DNA from: Exiguobacterium sp. 9-2
GTDB taxonomy: Bacteria > Bacillota > Bacilli > Exiguobacteriales > Exiguobacteriaceae
Reading direction: 5' to 3'
Length of the DNA stretch: 64,000 nucleotides
Assembly (NCBI RefSeq): GCF_036287235.1
Contig: NZ_CP142850.1
Coordinates: 1,381,127-1,445,126 of the forward strand
Position numbers and translations under genes: made by a program. Position 1 is the first letter of the stretch; each line of letters opens with the position of its first letter. This document shows, piece by piece, positions 1 through 8,096 of the stretch. Under the pieces are notes generated by a model that was not told the origin of the DNA, did not search any database, and saw nothing but the letters and a program-made list of their open reading frames with translations.

Positions 1-126
1 CTAATAGCAGGAAGAGAAGAAGAAATTCGTACGACCTTGTCACGCGATGATCAACAAACGCTCTCCATTCCGGATGAAATGTGGAAAAATATTCTTACGC
101 GTGATGGATTGCCTGCACAACGATGA
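1..126 (+). CDS. C-terminal end of an unidentified protein (partial)
   Basis: The first 41 codons of the window are open in frame 1 and end at a TGA at 124-126, so the 5' end lies outside the window. The visible tail is hydrophilic and charged and ends in GLPAQR. I do not recognise the family. The next gene starts 31 bases later in the same direction with its own ribosome binding site, so the two may be co-transcribed. Confidence 0.6.
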   Translation, partial: LIAGREEEIRTTLSRDDQQTLSIPDEMWKNILTRDGLPAQR

Positions 127-157
127 ATAAATGTGTAAGCAAAAAGGGGAGATAGAC

Positions 158-1072
158 ATGAACAAGAATGCTTTGTTTCAACTAAGTATAGCTATGACTA
201 TCTTTGGATCAATTGGCTTTTTTTCAACTTTTACAGGTCTTCCGGCAATTGAATTAGTGTGGGTTCGATGTATTTGTGCTGCTGTATTTCTTATAATGGC
301 ATGGATCGTATCTGGACGCTTTAAAAGGGAAAAATGGAATAGGAAAGAACTCATATACATTGCTTGTTGTGGTATGACGAATGTTTGTAATTGGGTGTTT
401 CTTTTTAAAGCATTTGAAAGAACGTCCATTACAATTGCCATAACCTTATATCACTTAGCTCCTATTATTGTTCTTGTGATGGGTAGTCTTTTCTTTAAAG
501 AAAAAAAGACGAAACTCATGTATGTATCTATGTTAGTTTGTTTTATTGGAACATTGAGTATTATAGGTACCGATGGTGTGCGGTTTGCTTCAGAAAGCTG
601 GAGGGGGATCGTGTACAGCATCATCGCAGCATGTTTCTATGCAGCAACAATGCTGCTAGGAAAGAGTATTACAAAAACTAGTGTATATGCGACCACTTTT
701 ATTCAAATGGTGATCGGTCTGATTGTGTTACTTCCATTCATTCATTTTAATAACTATCAAGCAATTGATACTTCTCAGTGGATGTACGTCACTGTAACCG
801 GAGTTATTCATACAGGTATAGTTTATTTTCTGTTTTTCAATAGCATTCGTCATTTACCAACGACAGTTGTCTCTTCTATGGTTTTTGTCGACCCTACAGT
901 GGCTATTTTATTAGACGTTTTTTTCGGAAATGTGTATCTAAGGTGGCTACAGCTATTCGGTATATTGTGTATCTTTATCGGATTGTTTTATTCGCTTAAA
1001 GCAAGCAGTCATATTGCTAGTATCACTGAAGAAAACTATATTACTCGAACAGGAAAAGTAAGAAGGCAGTAA
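158..1072 (+). CDS. EamA/DMT-family transporter
   Basis: A 304-residue integral membrane protein with about ten hydrophobic spans in two halves, the usual layout and length of drug/metabolite transporters of the EamA (RhaT/YdcZ) type, which export metabolites or amino acids. The start at 158 (MNKNAL) is chosen because AAGGGGAGA lies 5-13 bases before it; an upstream in-frame ATG at 131 has no such site. The substrate cannot be read from sequence. A clear terminator follows at 1144-1178. Confidence 0.85.
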   Translation: MNKNALFQLSIAMTIFGSIGFFSTFTGLPAIELVWVRCICAAVFLIMAWIVSGRFKREKWNRKELIYIACCGMTNVCNWVFLFKAFERTSITIAITLYHLAPIIVLVMGSLFFKEKKTKLMYVSMLVCFIGTLSIIGTDGVRFASESWRGIVYSIIAACFYAATMLLGKSITKTSVYATTFIQMVIGLIVLLPFIHFNNYQAIDTSQWMYVTVTGVIHTGIVYFLFFNSIRHLPTTVVSSMVFVDPTVAILLDVFFGNVYLRWLQLFGILCIFIGLFYSLKASSHIASITEENYITRTGKVRRQ

Positions 1073-1143
1073 TCTATATTCTTTTAAGAACCATTCTTTC
1101 TTTTTGATGTAAATAATCCTAAGAGACCTATGAATGTATGCAG

Positions 1144-1178
1144 AAAATCTATTCCACAAAATTAGGAATAGATTTTTT
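1144..1178 (+). terminator. Rho-independent terminator after the EamA gene
   Basis: The arms AAAATCTATTCC and GGAATAGATTTT form a stem over a short AT-rich loop and are followed by a T-rich run. Confidence 0.85.
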
Positions 1179-1453
1179 GTTTATTTCTACAAACTTGACG
1201 TCATGTTGAAACAAGATCCCTCATCTTATCACTAAAGAGATAGTTTTCAATTTTATATGGTAGTCATCTGATTAATTTATTATTTTAGGCAAAAAGATAC
1301 ATATGAAACCGAAAATACATTATCCATTTAATAGAAAAGTTAGTGATTGAAACTTAATAAAAAAAATATCGTATGTATTAGTTGTATAATAACTTTTATG
1401 AAAACATAATGACTTACTAAACGAAACAAATACATTTGCCGGAGGGAACATCT
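1179..1453. other. AT-rich intergenic region, no gene seen
   Basis: Together with the terminator this makes a gap of about 380 bases. It is strongly AT-rich and I see no supported reading frame. It presumably holds the promoter of the 1454 gene, but I could not pick a convincing -35/-10 pair. Confidence 0.5.
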
Positions 1454-1711
1454 ATGGTATTAGCTTTCCTTGGCCTTGGTATCGGATTCTTTTTATTAAC
1501 GTTAGGCATCTATTTCATTCGGTCGAAGCATGCGTTGAAGACGCCTTTAGCAGGACACGGAGATAGCGTCGACACGGTGGATTCATTCGTACTCAGTATT
1601 ATTTTGTCGATTGGTGTTATCCTATTTTGTTCATTGACTGTCAGACACTACGGTTACGTCTGTGTCTTAGGTGGTCTGTTCATTTTATACGCCGTCAGTG
1701 CAGCTTGGTGA
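1454..1711 (+). CDS. Small two- or three-span membrane protein, unknown
   Basis: An 85-residue protein beginning MVLAFLGLG. One hydrophobic span lies at about 3-22, a polar stretch follows (GHGDSVDT), and two spans fill the C-terminal half. GGAGGG eight bases before the ATG at 1454 decides the start over an in-frame TTG at 1436. No family recognised. It precedes a tandem pair of paralogous membrane proteins with short spacing and may be in the same transcript. Confidence 0.7.
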   Translation: MVLAFLGLGIGFFLLTLGIYFIRSKHALKTPLAGHGDSVDTVDSFVLSIILSIGVILFCSLTVRHYGYVCVLGGLFILYAVSAAW

Positions 1712-1754
1712 GACCTAAAAGAAGTTAGAAAGCAAGATAAAGGGAGCTCAAATC

Positions 1755-2399
1755 ATGATTCAATTACTGAAACAAGTCGACGATCATGTGTATCACATCG
1801 TCTTTCACCAAGAAGGGCGTACTTTATTCTGCCGGGAAGGGGTTGCTCGAAGAGAGCAGGCGATCGATAGCGAAGATATGATGGAAACAAACGAAGAGTC
1901 CGCGACGAAGCGGATTGTCTTCAAGAATCCGTTTCTCGCGTATCGTCAGAAAAAAGCATGGGTACGTGAAAAATTAGACGATGGATACAGGCGATCACCT
2001 TTTGCTCTGTCTGAAGTGATGGATTTTCGAGCCGACCGACGCATCATAAAGTTACGTATTTTAAGCGCTCTACTGATCTTGTTCAGTGGATTACTGACGC
2101 TGACTGATATCTTGCCAATTCCGGGATACATAACACTCATCGTTCTGATGATTTTCTGGCCGATGCATCTCGAAGAAAAATCTTTACGTTCTCGCATGTA
2201 TCGCTGGTCAGGAGCACTTTTCATGTTCGCGATAGCGGGCTCATCAAAAAACTATTTATCACCAATCAATCTCTCAATTAACGGAACGATCTGTCTCATC
2301 TCAGGATTCATTCTCCTGTTGTATGCGTCAGAACAACTAAAGGAACTTGCGACGAAAGGAATCACATATCATGACGAATCAACAAGCCAAGGTGATTGA
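1755..2399 (+). CDS. Membrane protein, first of a tandem paralogous pair
   Basis: A 214-residue protein with a soluble N-terminal half and four hydrophobic spans from about residue 95 onward. AAAGGGAG precedes the ATG. The N-terminal segment around EGRTLFCRE resembles MGRTLYQVS in the next protein, and the following charged, aromatic block also aligns by eye, so the two probably arose by tandem duplication. The next gene starts 29 bases before this one ends, which suggests translational coupling. Function unknown. Confidence 0.75.
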   Translation: MIQLLKQVDDHVYHIVFHQEGRTLFCREGVARREQAIDSEDMMETNEESATKRIVFKNPFLAYRQKKAWVREKLDDGYRRSPFALSEVMDFRADRRIIKLRILSALLILFSGLLTLTDILPIPGYITLIVLMIFWPMHLEEKSLRSRMYRWSGALFMFAIAGSSKNYLSPINLSINGTICLISGFILLLYASEQLKELATKGITYHDESTSQGD

Positions 2400-3051
2400 G
2401 CTTAAACGCAATAATGGACAAACGACCGAGTACTGGGTCAGTTACCGGATGGGGCGCACGCTGTATCAGGTATCCGTACAAGAACAAGCGGATGGTCAAA
2501 CGGATGAAGGGGAGGTTGTCAAAGAACGTTTTCCGTTCTATTTCGGAATGAAAAAGCGGATGCTCGACTTAGCAGAAGAGAGAGAAGCAATTGGTTTTCG
2601 ACCGTTGACCGAAGAGGAGAAAGCAACGCCTGTCATTGAGGAAGAAGAACCGACGCTCGATCCTGCTTTCTTCAAGCCAGTTATTCGATACGCCTGGTTG
2701 ATGCTTAGTCTTGGAATCCTCCTGTTTCTCCTGCCTTCACCAATCCTAAACGGACTCGCGTTCGGACTCGGCTTATTCGTCTGGTATGAGACGTTTGGAC
2801 AAGCCGGAATGCCGCGCAACTACCAGAGATATTTCCACGGGATGTTAGCTGGATTGACGATTTTACAGGTGTTATCTGCGATTGAGTTGGAACGATTTGC
2901 TCAACCGTATTATGCGACGATTTGTGTGATATCAGCAATTGTGTTGGTTCTTCTCGTCGTACAGCACCGTTTGGAAGAAACTGATCACATCGGTCAGGAG
3001 AAAAGTGTTCGGGTTAGGAAAATGAAGGACCATTCTGACATAGATCTTTAA
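2371..3051 (+). CDS. Membrane protein, second of a tandem paralogous pair
   Basis: A 226-residue protein with a soluble, Glu-rich N-terminal 110 residues and four hydrophobic spans in the C-terminal half. The start at 2371 (MTNQQAK) has AAAGGA upstream; an in-frame ATG at 2347 has none. It overlaps the upstream paralog by 29 bases and shares its architecture and the GRTL motif near the N-terminus. No known family recognised. Confidence 0.75.
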   Translation: MTNQQAKVIELKRNNGQTTEYWVSYRMGRTLYQVSVQEQADGQTDEGEVVKERFPFYFGMKKRMLDLAEEREAIGFRPLTEEEKATPVIEEEEPTLDPAFFKPVIRYAWLMLSLGILLFLLPSPILNGLAFGLGLFVWYETFGQAGMPRNYQRYFHGMLAGLTILQVLSAIELERFAQPYYATICVISAIVLVLLVVQHRLEETDHIGQEKSVRVRKMKDHSDIDL

Positions 3052-3157
3052 AAACGTATTCACTTAACTTTCGGAAGACTGGAAGACTTTTTGATGCTGT
3101 AAAATATAGGTATCACTTAAATCATTTTAGTCAGTCTGCTGAAAAGGAGAATAGGGA

Positions 3158-3466
3158 ATGGATGTCATACCAAATGATCAATATATTTTAGAACTGATCT
3201 TACTTGTCTGGGCGATTGGTGCACTCGTCATCATCATTACGCAAGCGCGAAACACACAAAGTCTAAAAAAAAGTTTGTTACGAAGTACAGTCGTAAATCT
3301 CGCGTATACAGTCATTATTTCTTTGAAATGGTTTTACGTAGTAGCCATAGATGGATTCAGTCAGGTATTTGGTCTTTATTTCTTTGTAGGGATATTTTTG
3401 ATTCTTGAGGTGATATTATTCGTTGTTCTCTGGATTGTTAAACGTAAAAAATCAACTATCTCTTGA
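3158..3466 (+). CDS. Small membrane protein, unknown
   Basis: A 102-residue protein with three hydrophobic spans (about 10-28, 45-62 and 72-95) and a basic C-terminus (KRKK). AAAGGAG precedes the ATG by 8 bases. It lies 16 bases upstream of the frameshifted gene at 3483 and is probably co-transcribed with it. Function unknown. Confidence 0.7.
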   Translation: MDVIPNDQYILELILLVWAIGALVIIITQARNTQSLKKSLLRSTVVNLAYTVIISLKWFYVVAIDGFSQVFGLYFFVGIFLILEVILFVVLWIVKRKKSTIS

Positions 3467-3482
3467 GGAGTAGAATTTCATT

Positions 3483-3865
3483 ATGAACCGATACACTTGG
3501 ATTACCCATGCTGCTGTTGGGTTAGCAATATTTGATATGAGACGACGTGCGATTGATTTATTGTCGAGGCATGTCGAGCGGTTAGACGAACCACGAGCAA
3601 GATCAAGTACGATTCTTTATATCGGGATGTGCATCTTGAACTCGGTGAAGAGAAAGAAGCAAGTCGGTGTTTCTTAGAAGGGTTGACGATCGTCGAGTCG
3701 ATGGAGCTTGCGTATGCATCGGAATTTTTAACGATGTTACGAGTGATGAAGCGATATGAAGCTTCGGATGTTATAGAACACTGGATTCAAAACTTCACCA
3801 ATCGGATTGATGATCATCCGAAATTCAAGCGAATGATAAGAGGGATAGAAGCGATAACTGATTGA
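3483..3865 (+). pseudogene. Helical-repeat (TPR-like) protein split by a frameshift
   Basis: An N-terminal piece starts at 3483 behind GAGGAG and runs to about codon 40. The C-terminal piece continues in another frame through HLELGEEKEASRCF and ends at 3865. Skipping to the other frame at about 3603-3605 joins them into one roughly 127-residue helical protein with a TPR-like spacing of alanines and aromatics (RARS then KYDSLYRDV). That junction implies one missing base. It may be a real disruption or a sequencing error; programmed shifting is less likely because no slippery run is visible. Confidence 0.7.
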
Positions 3866-3926
3866 ACTAAATTAGCTTTCAGCGTTATCAGTAAATTTCG
3901 CAATTCTAGAACGCCATCTCTAATAT

Positions 3927-3974
3927 AAAAGTGCTTTATCGTAAAGACTCTATTTACGAGAAGCACTTTTTTTT
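3927..3974 (+). terminator. Rho-independent terminator after the split gene
   Basis: AAAAGTGCTT pairs with AAGCACTTTT, with an inner CGTAAA/TTTACG stem, and a run of T follows. Confidence 0.85.
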
Positions 3975-3992
3975 ATACTTTGAGTTAAATAA

Positions 3993-4052
3993 AATTGAAC
4001 TTTTCACTTTACATTTTTCTTCCAGTCCTTTACTCTACAATAAAGTTCAATT
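3993..4052. promoter_or_regulatory. Inverted repeat upstream of MFS gene, possible operator pair
   Basis: AATTGAACTTT at 3993-4003 and its exact reverse complement AAAGTTCAATT at 4042-4052 frame the presumed promoter of the MFS gene at 4083. Two 11-base arms 38 bases apart would suit a regulator bound at two sites or a DNA loop. No regulator gene is adjacent. Confidence 0.4.
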
Positions 4053-4082
4053 AAATTTAACTGTTGAAGAGGAGGAAGTTGG

Positions 4083-5330
4083 TTGAATAAACAACTATCA
4101 GCTTTGTTGCTCGGTAGGATTTTGATGAATATATCAGACAGTTTTTATATGATTGCGATCGTTTGGTTCGTCAAGACAACGACGAATTCGCCATTCCTGG
4201 TTGGATTAACGAGCACGATTGCTGTGTTACCGGTAACGATTCAATTTTTGTATGGTCCGATTATCGATCGCTATTCAAAAAAGAAGATCCTGTTTTTCTC
4301 AGGCATTGGACAAGCGATTTTAGTCGGATTCATCACTTTACTCTATTTTAACGAGACGCTCTGGATTCCATTGCTGTTCATCATGTTGTTTTTAGCGTTA
4401 ACACTAGCGGAAATCTCGTATCCAACCGAAAATACACTCATCGAACGCCTGGCATCGAAAGATCAATTGACGAAGGTCAATTCGGTGTTTGCCTTTTCTT
4501 ATCAAACGCTTGATTTGATTGCCGACGCGTTAGCAGGCATTGTGATTCTATTTGTCGGTGTCGGAATCGTATTCGCTGCGAATAGTATCGTATTGCTAGG
4601 GATCGGGTTCTTATTCTTGCTCGTACTCAAAATACCATCTTCAAAAAGAGAACAACCCATTTCCTCACGAAACTTTTGGAAACAGTATAAGCATGACTTC
4701 AAAGAAGGATACTATGTTGTCAAGCAACAAAAGAAATTATTGACCATCATTTATGGCATCATCGGAATGAATTTTCTTGCGACGATGGGACTTGCGGTGT
4801 TACCAATCATTTCTGAGACGTCAGCAGAGTATGGATTTTGGTTAGCAGCGATTTCACTTGGAACGATGATTGGAACATTGCTATCAAGTCACTTGGAGAC
4901 GTTTGCTCTCAATCGTGTCATGCCGATTGCTGCGCTCTTGTCCGGACTGTTTTGGATTAGTTCGTTTTTAATGAAAGATGCTGGTCTGTTATCAATCGTC
5001 TTATTCGGAATCGCTTGGATCGGTATTGGGGTGAACAGTATATATTTATATACACTCATTCAGGTCAATCTTCCGTCTGATTATTTAGGAACAGGTTTTT
5101 CGTTTCTCTCTTCACTGTTAGGGTCGTTAAGTCCGCTTGGATATTTTGCGGGAGGGATTTTCGGAGAATGGTTTTCTAGTACAGCAATCTTATTGATCTC
5201 TGGTATCGGCTATTTTGGCTTTGCCGGTTATTTCTTAATTCATCCGACACTTAAAGCGTTAACGATACCTGTCAATACTAAATTCGAGAAGACTGCTGAA
5301 GAGAGAATAAAGGTCAATCAACATCTGTGA
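4083..5330 (+). CDS. MFS transporter, probable drug efflux (DHA3-like)
   Basis: A 415-residue, about 12-span major facilitator. The segment near residues 65-75 (YGPIIDRYSKKKILF) is the loop 2-3 motif of MFS exporters, and the whole resembles the macrolide-efflux-like DHA3 group. The start is TTG at 4083, placed 8 bases after GAGGAGG; no in-frame ATG near it has a site. It is a single-gene unit between two terminators, with an inverted repeat upstream. Substrate unknown. Confidence 0.85.
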   Translation: MNKQLSALLLGRILMNISDSFYMIAIVWFVKTTTNSPFLVGLTSTIAVLPVTIQFLYGPIIDRYSKKKILFFSGIGQAILVGFITLLYFNETLWIPLLFIMLFLALTLAEISYPTENTLIERLASKDQLTKVNSVFAFSYQTLDLIADALAGIVILFVGVGIVFAANSIVLLGIGFLFLLVLKIPSSKREQPISSRNFWKQYKHDFKEGYYVVKQQKKLLTIIYGIIGMNFLATMGLAVLPIISETSAEYGFWLAAISLGTMIGTLLSSHLETFALNRVMPIAALLSGLFWISSFLMKDAGLLSIVLFGIAWIGIGVNSIYLYTLIQVNLPSDYLGTGFSFLSSLLGSLSPLGYFAGGIFGEWFSSTAILLISGIGYFGFAGYFLIHPTLKALTIPVNTKFEKTAEERIKVNQHL

Positions 5331-5351
5331 AACATTTTAGTTTACATAATG

Positions 5352-5388
5352 AAGTAGGAGAAGGAACGCATCTTCTTCTACTTTTTTT
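5352..5388 (+). terminator. Rho-independent terminator after the MFS gene
   Basis: AAGTAGGAGAAG pairs with CTTCTTCTACTT (one G-T pair) and is followed directly by T residues. Confidence 0.85.
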
Positions 5389-5625
5389 GTAATTATGCAA
5401 TCGATTGCATTCGTATTCTTATTTAACATCCAGGAAAAGGAATTATATTTCTTGCGAAAAACTAGTTTTTATTTCTTAGGATTTATGTAAAAATAGAAAA
5501 CAATAAACTGAGAGAATTTTTTGAAAAGTGAGCGACCAGATCATTCATCGTTTTGGAATGAGAGAGAGAAGTCCTCATTTTTCGAATTCTAATATCTTAT
5601 TTTTTGAAAGCCTGGAGGGGAATGT

Positions 5626-6897
5626 ATGAAATTGTTGAAGATGTGGAACCAAATCAGTTTAGTGAAACAAATCGCGATCGGCTTAGTCATTGGTATTATT
5701 TTAGCCGTCACGATTCCTGAAGTAGCGAGTTCATTGACCATCTTTGGAACATTATTTGTCTCCTCACTAAAGGCAGTCGCGCCGATTTTGGTCTTTTTCC
5801 TAGTCATGGCTTCGATTGTGCAACATAAAAAGGGACAGCAAACGAACATGAAATCAATCATCTTCTTATACCTGCTCGGTACTTTTTTAGCGGGTGCGAT
5901 TGCGGTCATCGTTAGTTTCTTGTTCCCGGTTTCGATAACATTGACAGAGAGCACAGAAAAGCTGACAGCTCCTGGGAATGCCATCGAAGTCCTGAAGACG
6001 CTTGTCTTGAACATGGTCGATAACCCCGTCAATGCATTAGTCCAAGCGAACTACATCGGCATTCTGACGTGGGCGATCATCTTAGGATTAGCGCTTAAAA
6101 ATGCGTCGGATTCTACAAAAACGTTCATCTCGAACTTCTCAGATGCACTTGCGAAAATGGTTGGATGGATCATTAAGCTTGCGCCACTCGGTATCATGGG
6201 GCTTGTCATCGGTTCAATTACAGAGAACGGACTCTCGTCACTTCTTGACTACGTGAGCCTGCTAGGGTTACTGATCGGAACGATGCTTGTCGTTGCACTC
6301 ATCGTTAATCCATTGATCGTCTATATCAACGTCCGTCAAAATCCGTATCCGCTCGTTTTCAAATGTTTACGCGAAAGTGGCATCACGGCATTCTTTACAC
6401 GCAGTTCAGCTGCGAACATTCCGGTCAACATGGAACTATCGAAAAAGCTTGGACTTGATAAAGAGACGTACGGCATCTCGATTCCGCTTGGTGCAACAAT
6501 TAACATGGCAGGGGCTGCAATCACGATTTCCGTCTTGACGCTTGCTGCGGTAAACACACTCGGTATTCAAGTTGATCTTCCAACAGCCATCATTTTAAGT
6601 GTCCTCGCTGCCGTCTGTGCGTGTGGTGCCTCTGGTGTTGCTGGGGGATCGCTTCTCTTGATTCCACTCGCGTGTAGCTTATTCGGGATTCCGAATGACG
6701 TTGCGATGCAAGTCGTTGCTGTCGGATTTGTCATCGGTGTGTTGCAAGATTCATTTGAGACAGCATTAAACTCGTCGACAGATGTCTTGTTCACTGCGAC
6801 AGCTGAATATCGAAAACGGTTGAAAGAAGGCGAACACCTCTCGATTAATCGTCAATCGATGAATGAGGAAGTAGCAGAAAAAGTCGTTAACGGCTGA
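5626..6897 (+). CDS. sstT: Sodium/serine-threonine symporter SstT
   Basis: A 423-residue protein of the dicarboxylate/amino acid:cation symporter (DAACS) family. The N-terminus ([18 protein letters not shown]), the re-entrant segment [18 protein letters not shown] near residues 262-280 and the [10 protein letters not shown] motif near 290 are typical of SstT, which imports serine and threonine with Na+. Length matches the family. AGGGG precedes the ATG. The 295-base upstream region holds a perfect 14-base palindrome centred on CTAG at 5456-5469 that could be an operator. Confidence 0.9.
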   Translation: MKLLKMWNQISLVKQIAIGLVIGIILAVTIPEVASSLTIFGTLFVSSLKAVAPILVFFLVMASIVQHKKGQQTNMKSIIFLYLLGTFLAGAIAVIVSFLFPVSITLTESTEKLTAPGNAIEVLKTLVLNMVDNPVNALVQANYIGILTWAIILGLALKNASDSTKTFISNFSDALAKMVGWIIKLAPLGIMGLVIGSITENGLSSLLDYVSLLGLLIGTMLVVALIVNPLIVYINVRQNPYPLVFKCLRESGITAFFTRSSAANIPVNMELSKKLGLDKETYGISIPLGATINMAGAAITISVLTLAAVNTLGIQVDLPTAIILSVLAAVCACGASGVAGGSLLLIPLACSLFGIPNDVAMQVVAVGFVIGVLQDSFETALNSSTDVLFTATAEYRKRLKEGEHLSINRQSMNEEVAEKVVNG

Positions 6898-6919
6898 TCA
6901 GATTCGCTATTATCTTAAT

Positions 6920-6954
6920 AAGAAAAGGCATCCCAGTTGAGGATGCCTTTTCTT
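6920..6954. terminator. Bidirectional terminator between sstT and a convergent lipoprotein gene
   Basis: AAGAAAAGGCATCC and GGATGCCTTTTCTT form a perfect 14-bp stem over a 7-base loop, T-rich on one side and A-rich on the other, so it can serve both convergent genes. Confidence 0.9.
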
Positions 6955-7010
6955 ATAGACAACCCTCGTTTCGTGATTGAAATAAGGGGTTTCTACAAGT
7001 TGTAATCCAT

Positions 7011-7397
7011 TTAACCTTCTCCTAAAGCAACGTATTTTTTTAATTTCCCTTTAAAACTCACCAAAAGAATTTCATTCCTTTCTTTCGTAGAGTATATGAC
7101 GGTACCCTTTGAGAGCTTCGTAGCAGTTCCATTATCAAAATCGTATTGATCAGAACTCATTTTCTTGATTTCTCCGACTTTTTTACTCTTAGTGACTTCT
7201 GTTTTCTCTGCCCATTTTACATCTGATTTGTAGATCGTATCATTTAGTTGAAAAATGTCAGCAGTAGAATCTTCTCCTAATACGTCTAGTGCTGTCGGTT
7301 TTTCACTTGTATGTTGCATTTTCACTTCATTACTACAAGCAGCTAACGGCCATACAGTTATAATTGAGAGAGCGCATAACAAAACGATTCTTTTCAT
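7011..7397 (-). CDS. Small lipoprotein, unknown
   Basis: A 128-residue protein with a signal peptide ending in the lipobox LAAC (Cys21), so it should be lipid-anchored on the outer face of the membrane. The mature part is hydrophilic and Lys-rich. AAAGAGG precedes the ATG. No family recognised. It is monocistronic and convergent with sstT. Confidence 0.8.
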   Translation of the reverse strand: MKRIVLLCALSIITVWPLAACSNEVKMQHTSEKPTALDVLGEDSTADIFQLNDTIYKSDVKWAEKTEVTKSKKVGEIKKMSSDQYDFDNGTATKLSKGTVIYSTKERNEILLVSFKGKLKKYVALGEG

Positions 7398-7454
7398 GAC
7401 ATAACCTCTTTCCCGTTTTTGTATGTTACTCCATGTCGATACATGTAACGTAAA

Positions 7455-7763
7455 TTACTCGCGGTTGCCGTCACATTTGATTCGGACATGGTGCGTATCA
7501 GTATCTTTAAAGATTTGTAAGACGGCACTCGTCTCAACGGTTGCACCATCTCTTTCGATTCCGATTAAGCATTGGACATGGCTAAATTGTTTAGCATGTC
7601 GACCATTTAACAGCGGACTATCGGCAAATCAGGTCACAGGTTTCTGTTGTTGTTCCATTCGTTTTAAATCCTGTCCGATGTATGCCCATCTGCTCACGAA
7701 ACAGTCAAAGTGGGGTTCACCTGTAGCGCGAGCGTTTCAGGAAATCGTCTTGGAACAATTCAT
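7455..7763 (-). pseudogene. Decayed gene with two in-frame TGA codons
   Basis: Read leftward from an ATG at 7763, the frame gives 102 codons with protein-like composition, interrupted by TGA at 7737-7739 and 7629-7631, before a TAA at 7455. The parts read NARATGEPHFDCFVSRWAYI and FADSPLLNGRHAKQFSHVQ. A Trp codon at each TGA would restore a continuous protein. Intact genes here end in TGA, so recoding is unlikely and decay is the simple reading. No ribosome binding site is evident, so the gene may once have extended further 5'. Confidence 0.5.
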
Positions 7764-7767
7764 GAAG

Positions 7768-8019
7768 TCAGAGTGAATCAATTATCTCGACCCAGACTTG
7801 ATAATAGATCTCTTGATCGAGGTGGACCGTTGCCGAACGTACACGATAATCTGAGTTTTCCGCTAGATAAAAAGCAAGAATTGATGCGACTTTAAAGTCA
7901 GGGGGGCAATAACCGGTGATTGAACGACCATGGATCTCATTCGTGATCGACTCCGCCCAGACTTCGGCTTCACAGAATGTCTCGAACTGAAGCATCTCTT
8001 CCTTCCAACGAATCGACAT
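7768..8019 (-). CDS. Small soluble protein, unknown
   Basis: An 83-residue acidic protein beginning MSIRWKEEML. The second ATG (8019) is chosen because AGGAGG lies 8 bases before it; the ATG at 8025 would leave only 2 bases. Composition suggests a small alpha/beta fold. It is divergent from the ceramidase-like gene, sharing an 80-base region. No family recognised. Confidence 0.65.
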   Translation of the reverse strand: MSIRWKEEMLQFETFCEAEVWAESITNEIHGRSITGYCPPDFKVASILAFYLAENSDYRVRSATVHLDQEIYYQVWVEIIDSL

Positions 8020-8096
8020 CTTCATGTCCTCCTCTACTGCAGTTAATGTTATTATATGGAATAAATGGTATGTTGTTCAAAGGGGGGACGTCAGAC

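Noticed and set aside
5456-5469. 14-base palindrome before sstT as a MarR operator
   Set aside because: It shares only ACTAGTTT with the MarR sites; A/T flanks make chance likely, so I keep it as a note and not as a feature.
7423-7776. 117-codon plus-strand open frame
   Set aside because: Cys- and Ser-rich with no ribosome binding site; it is antisense to the decayed minus-strand gene, which reads far more like protein.
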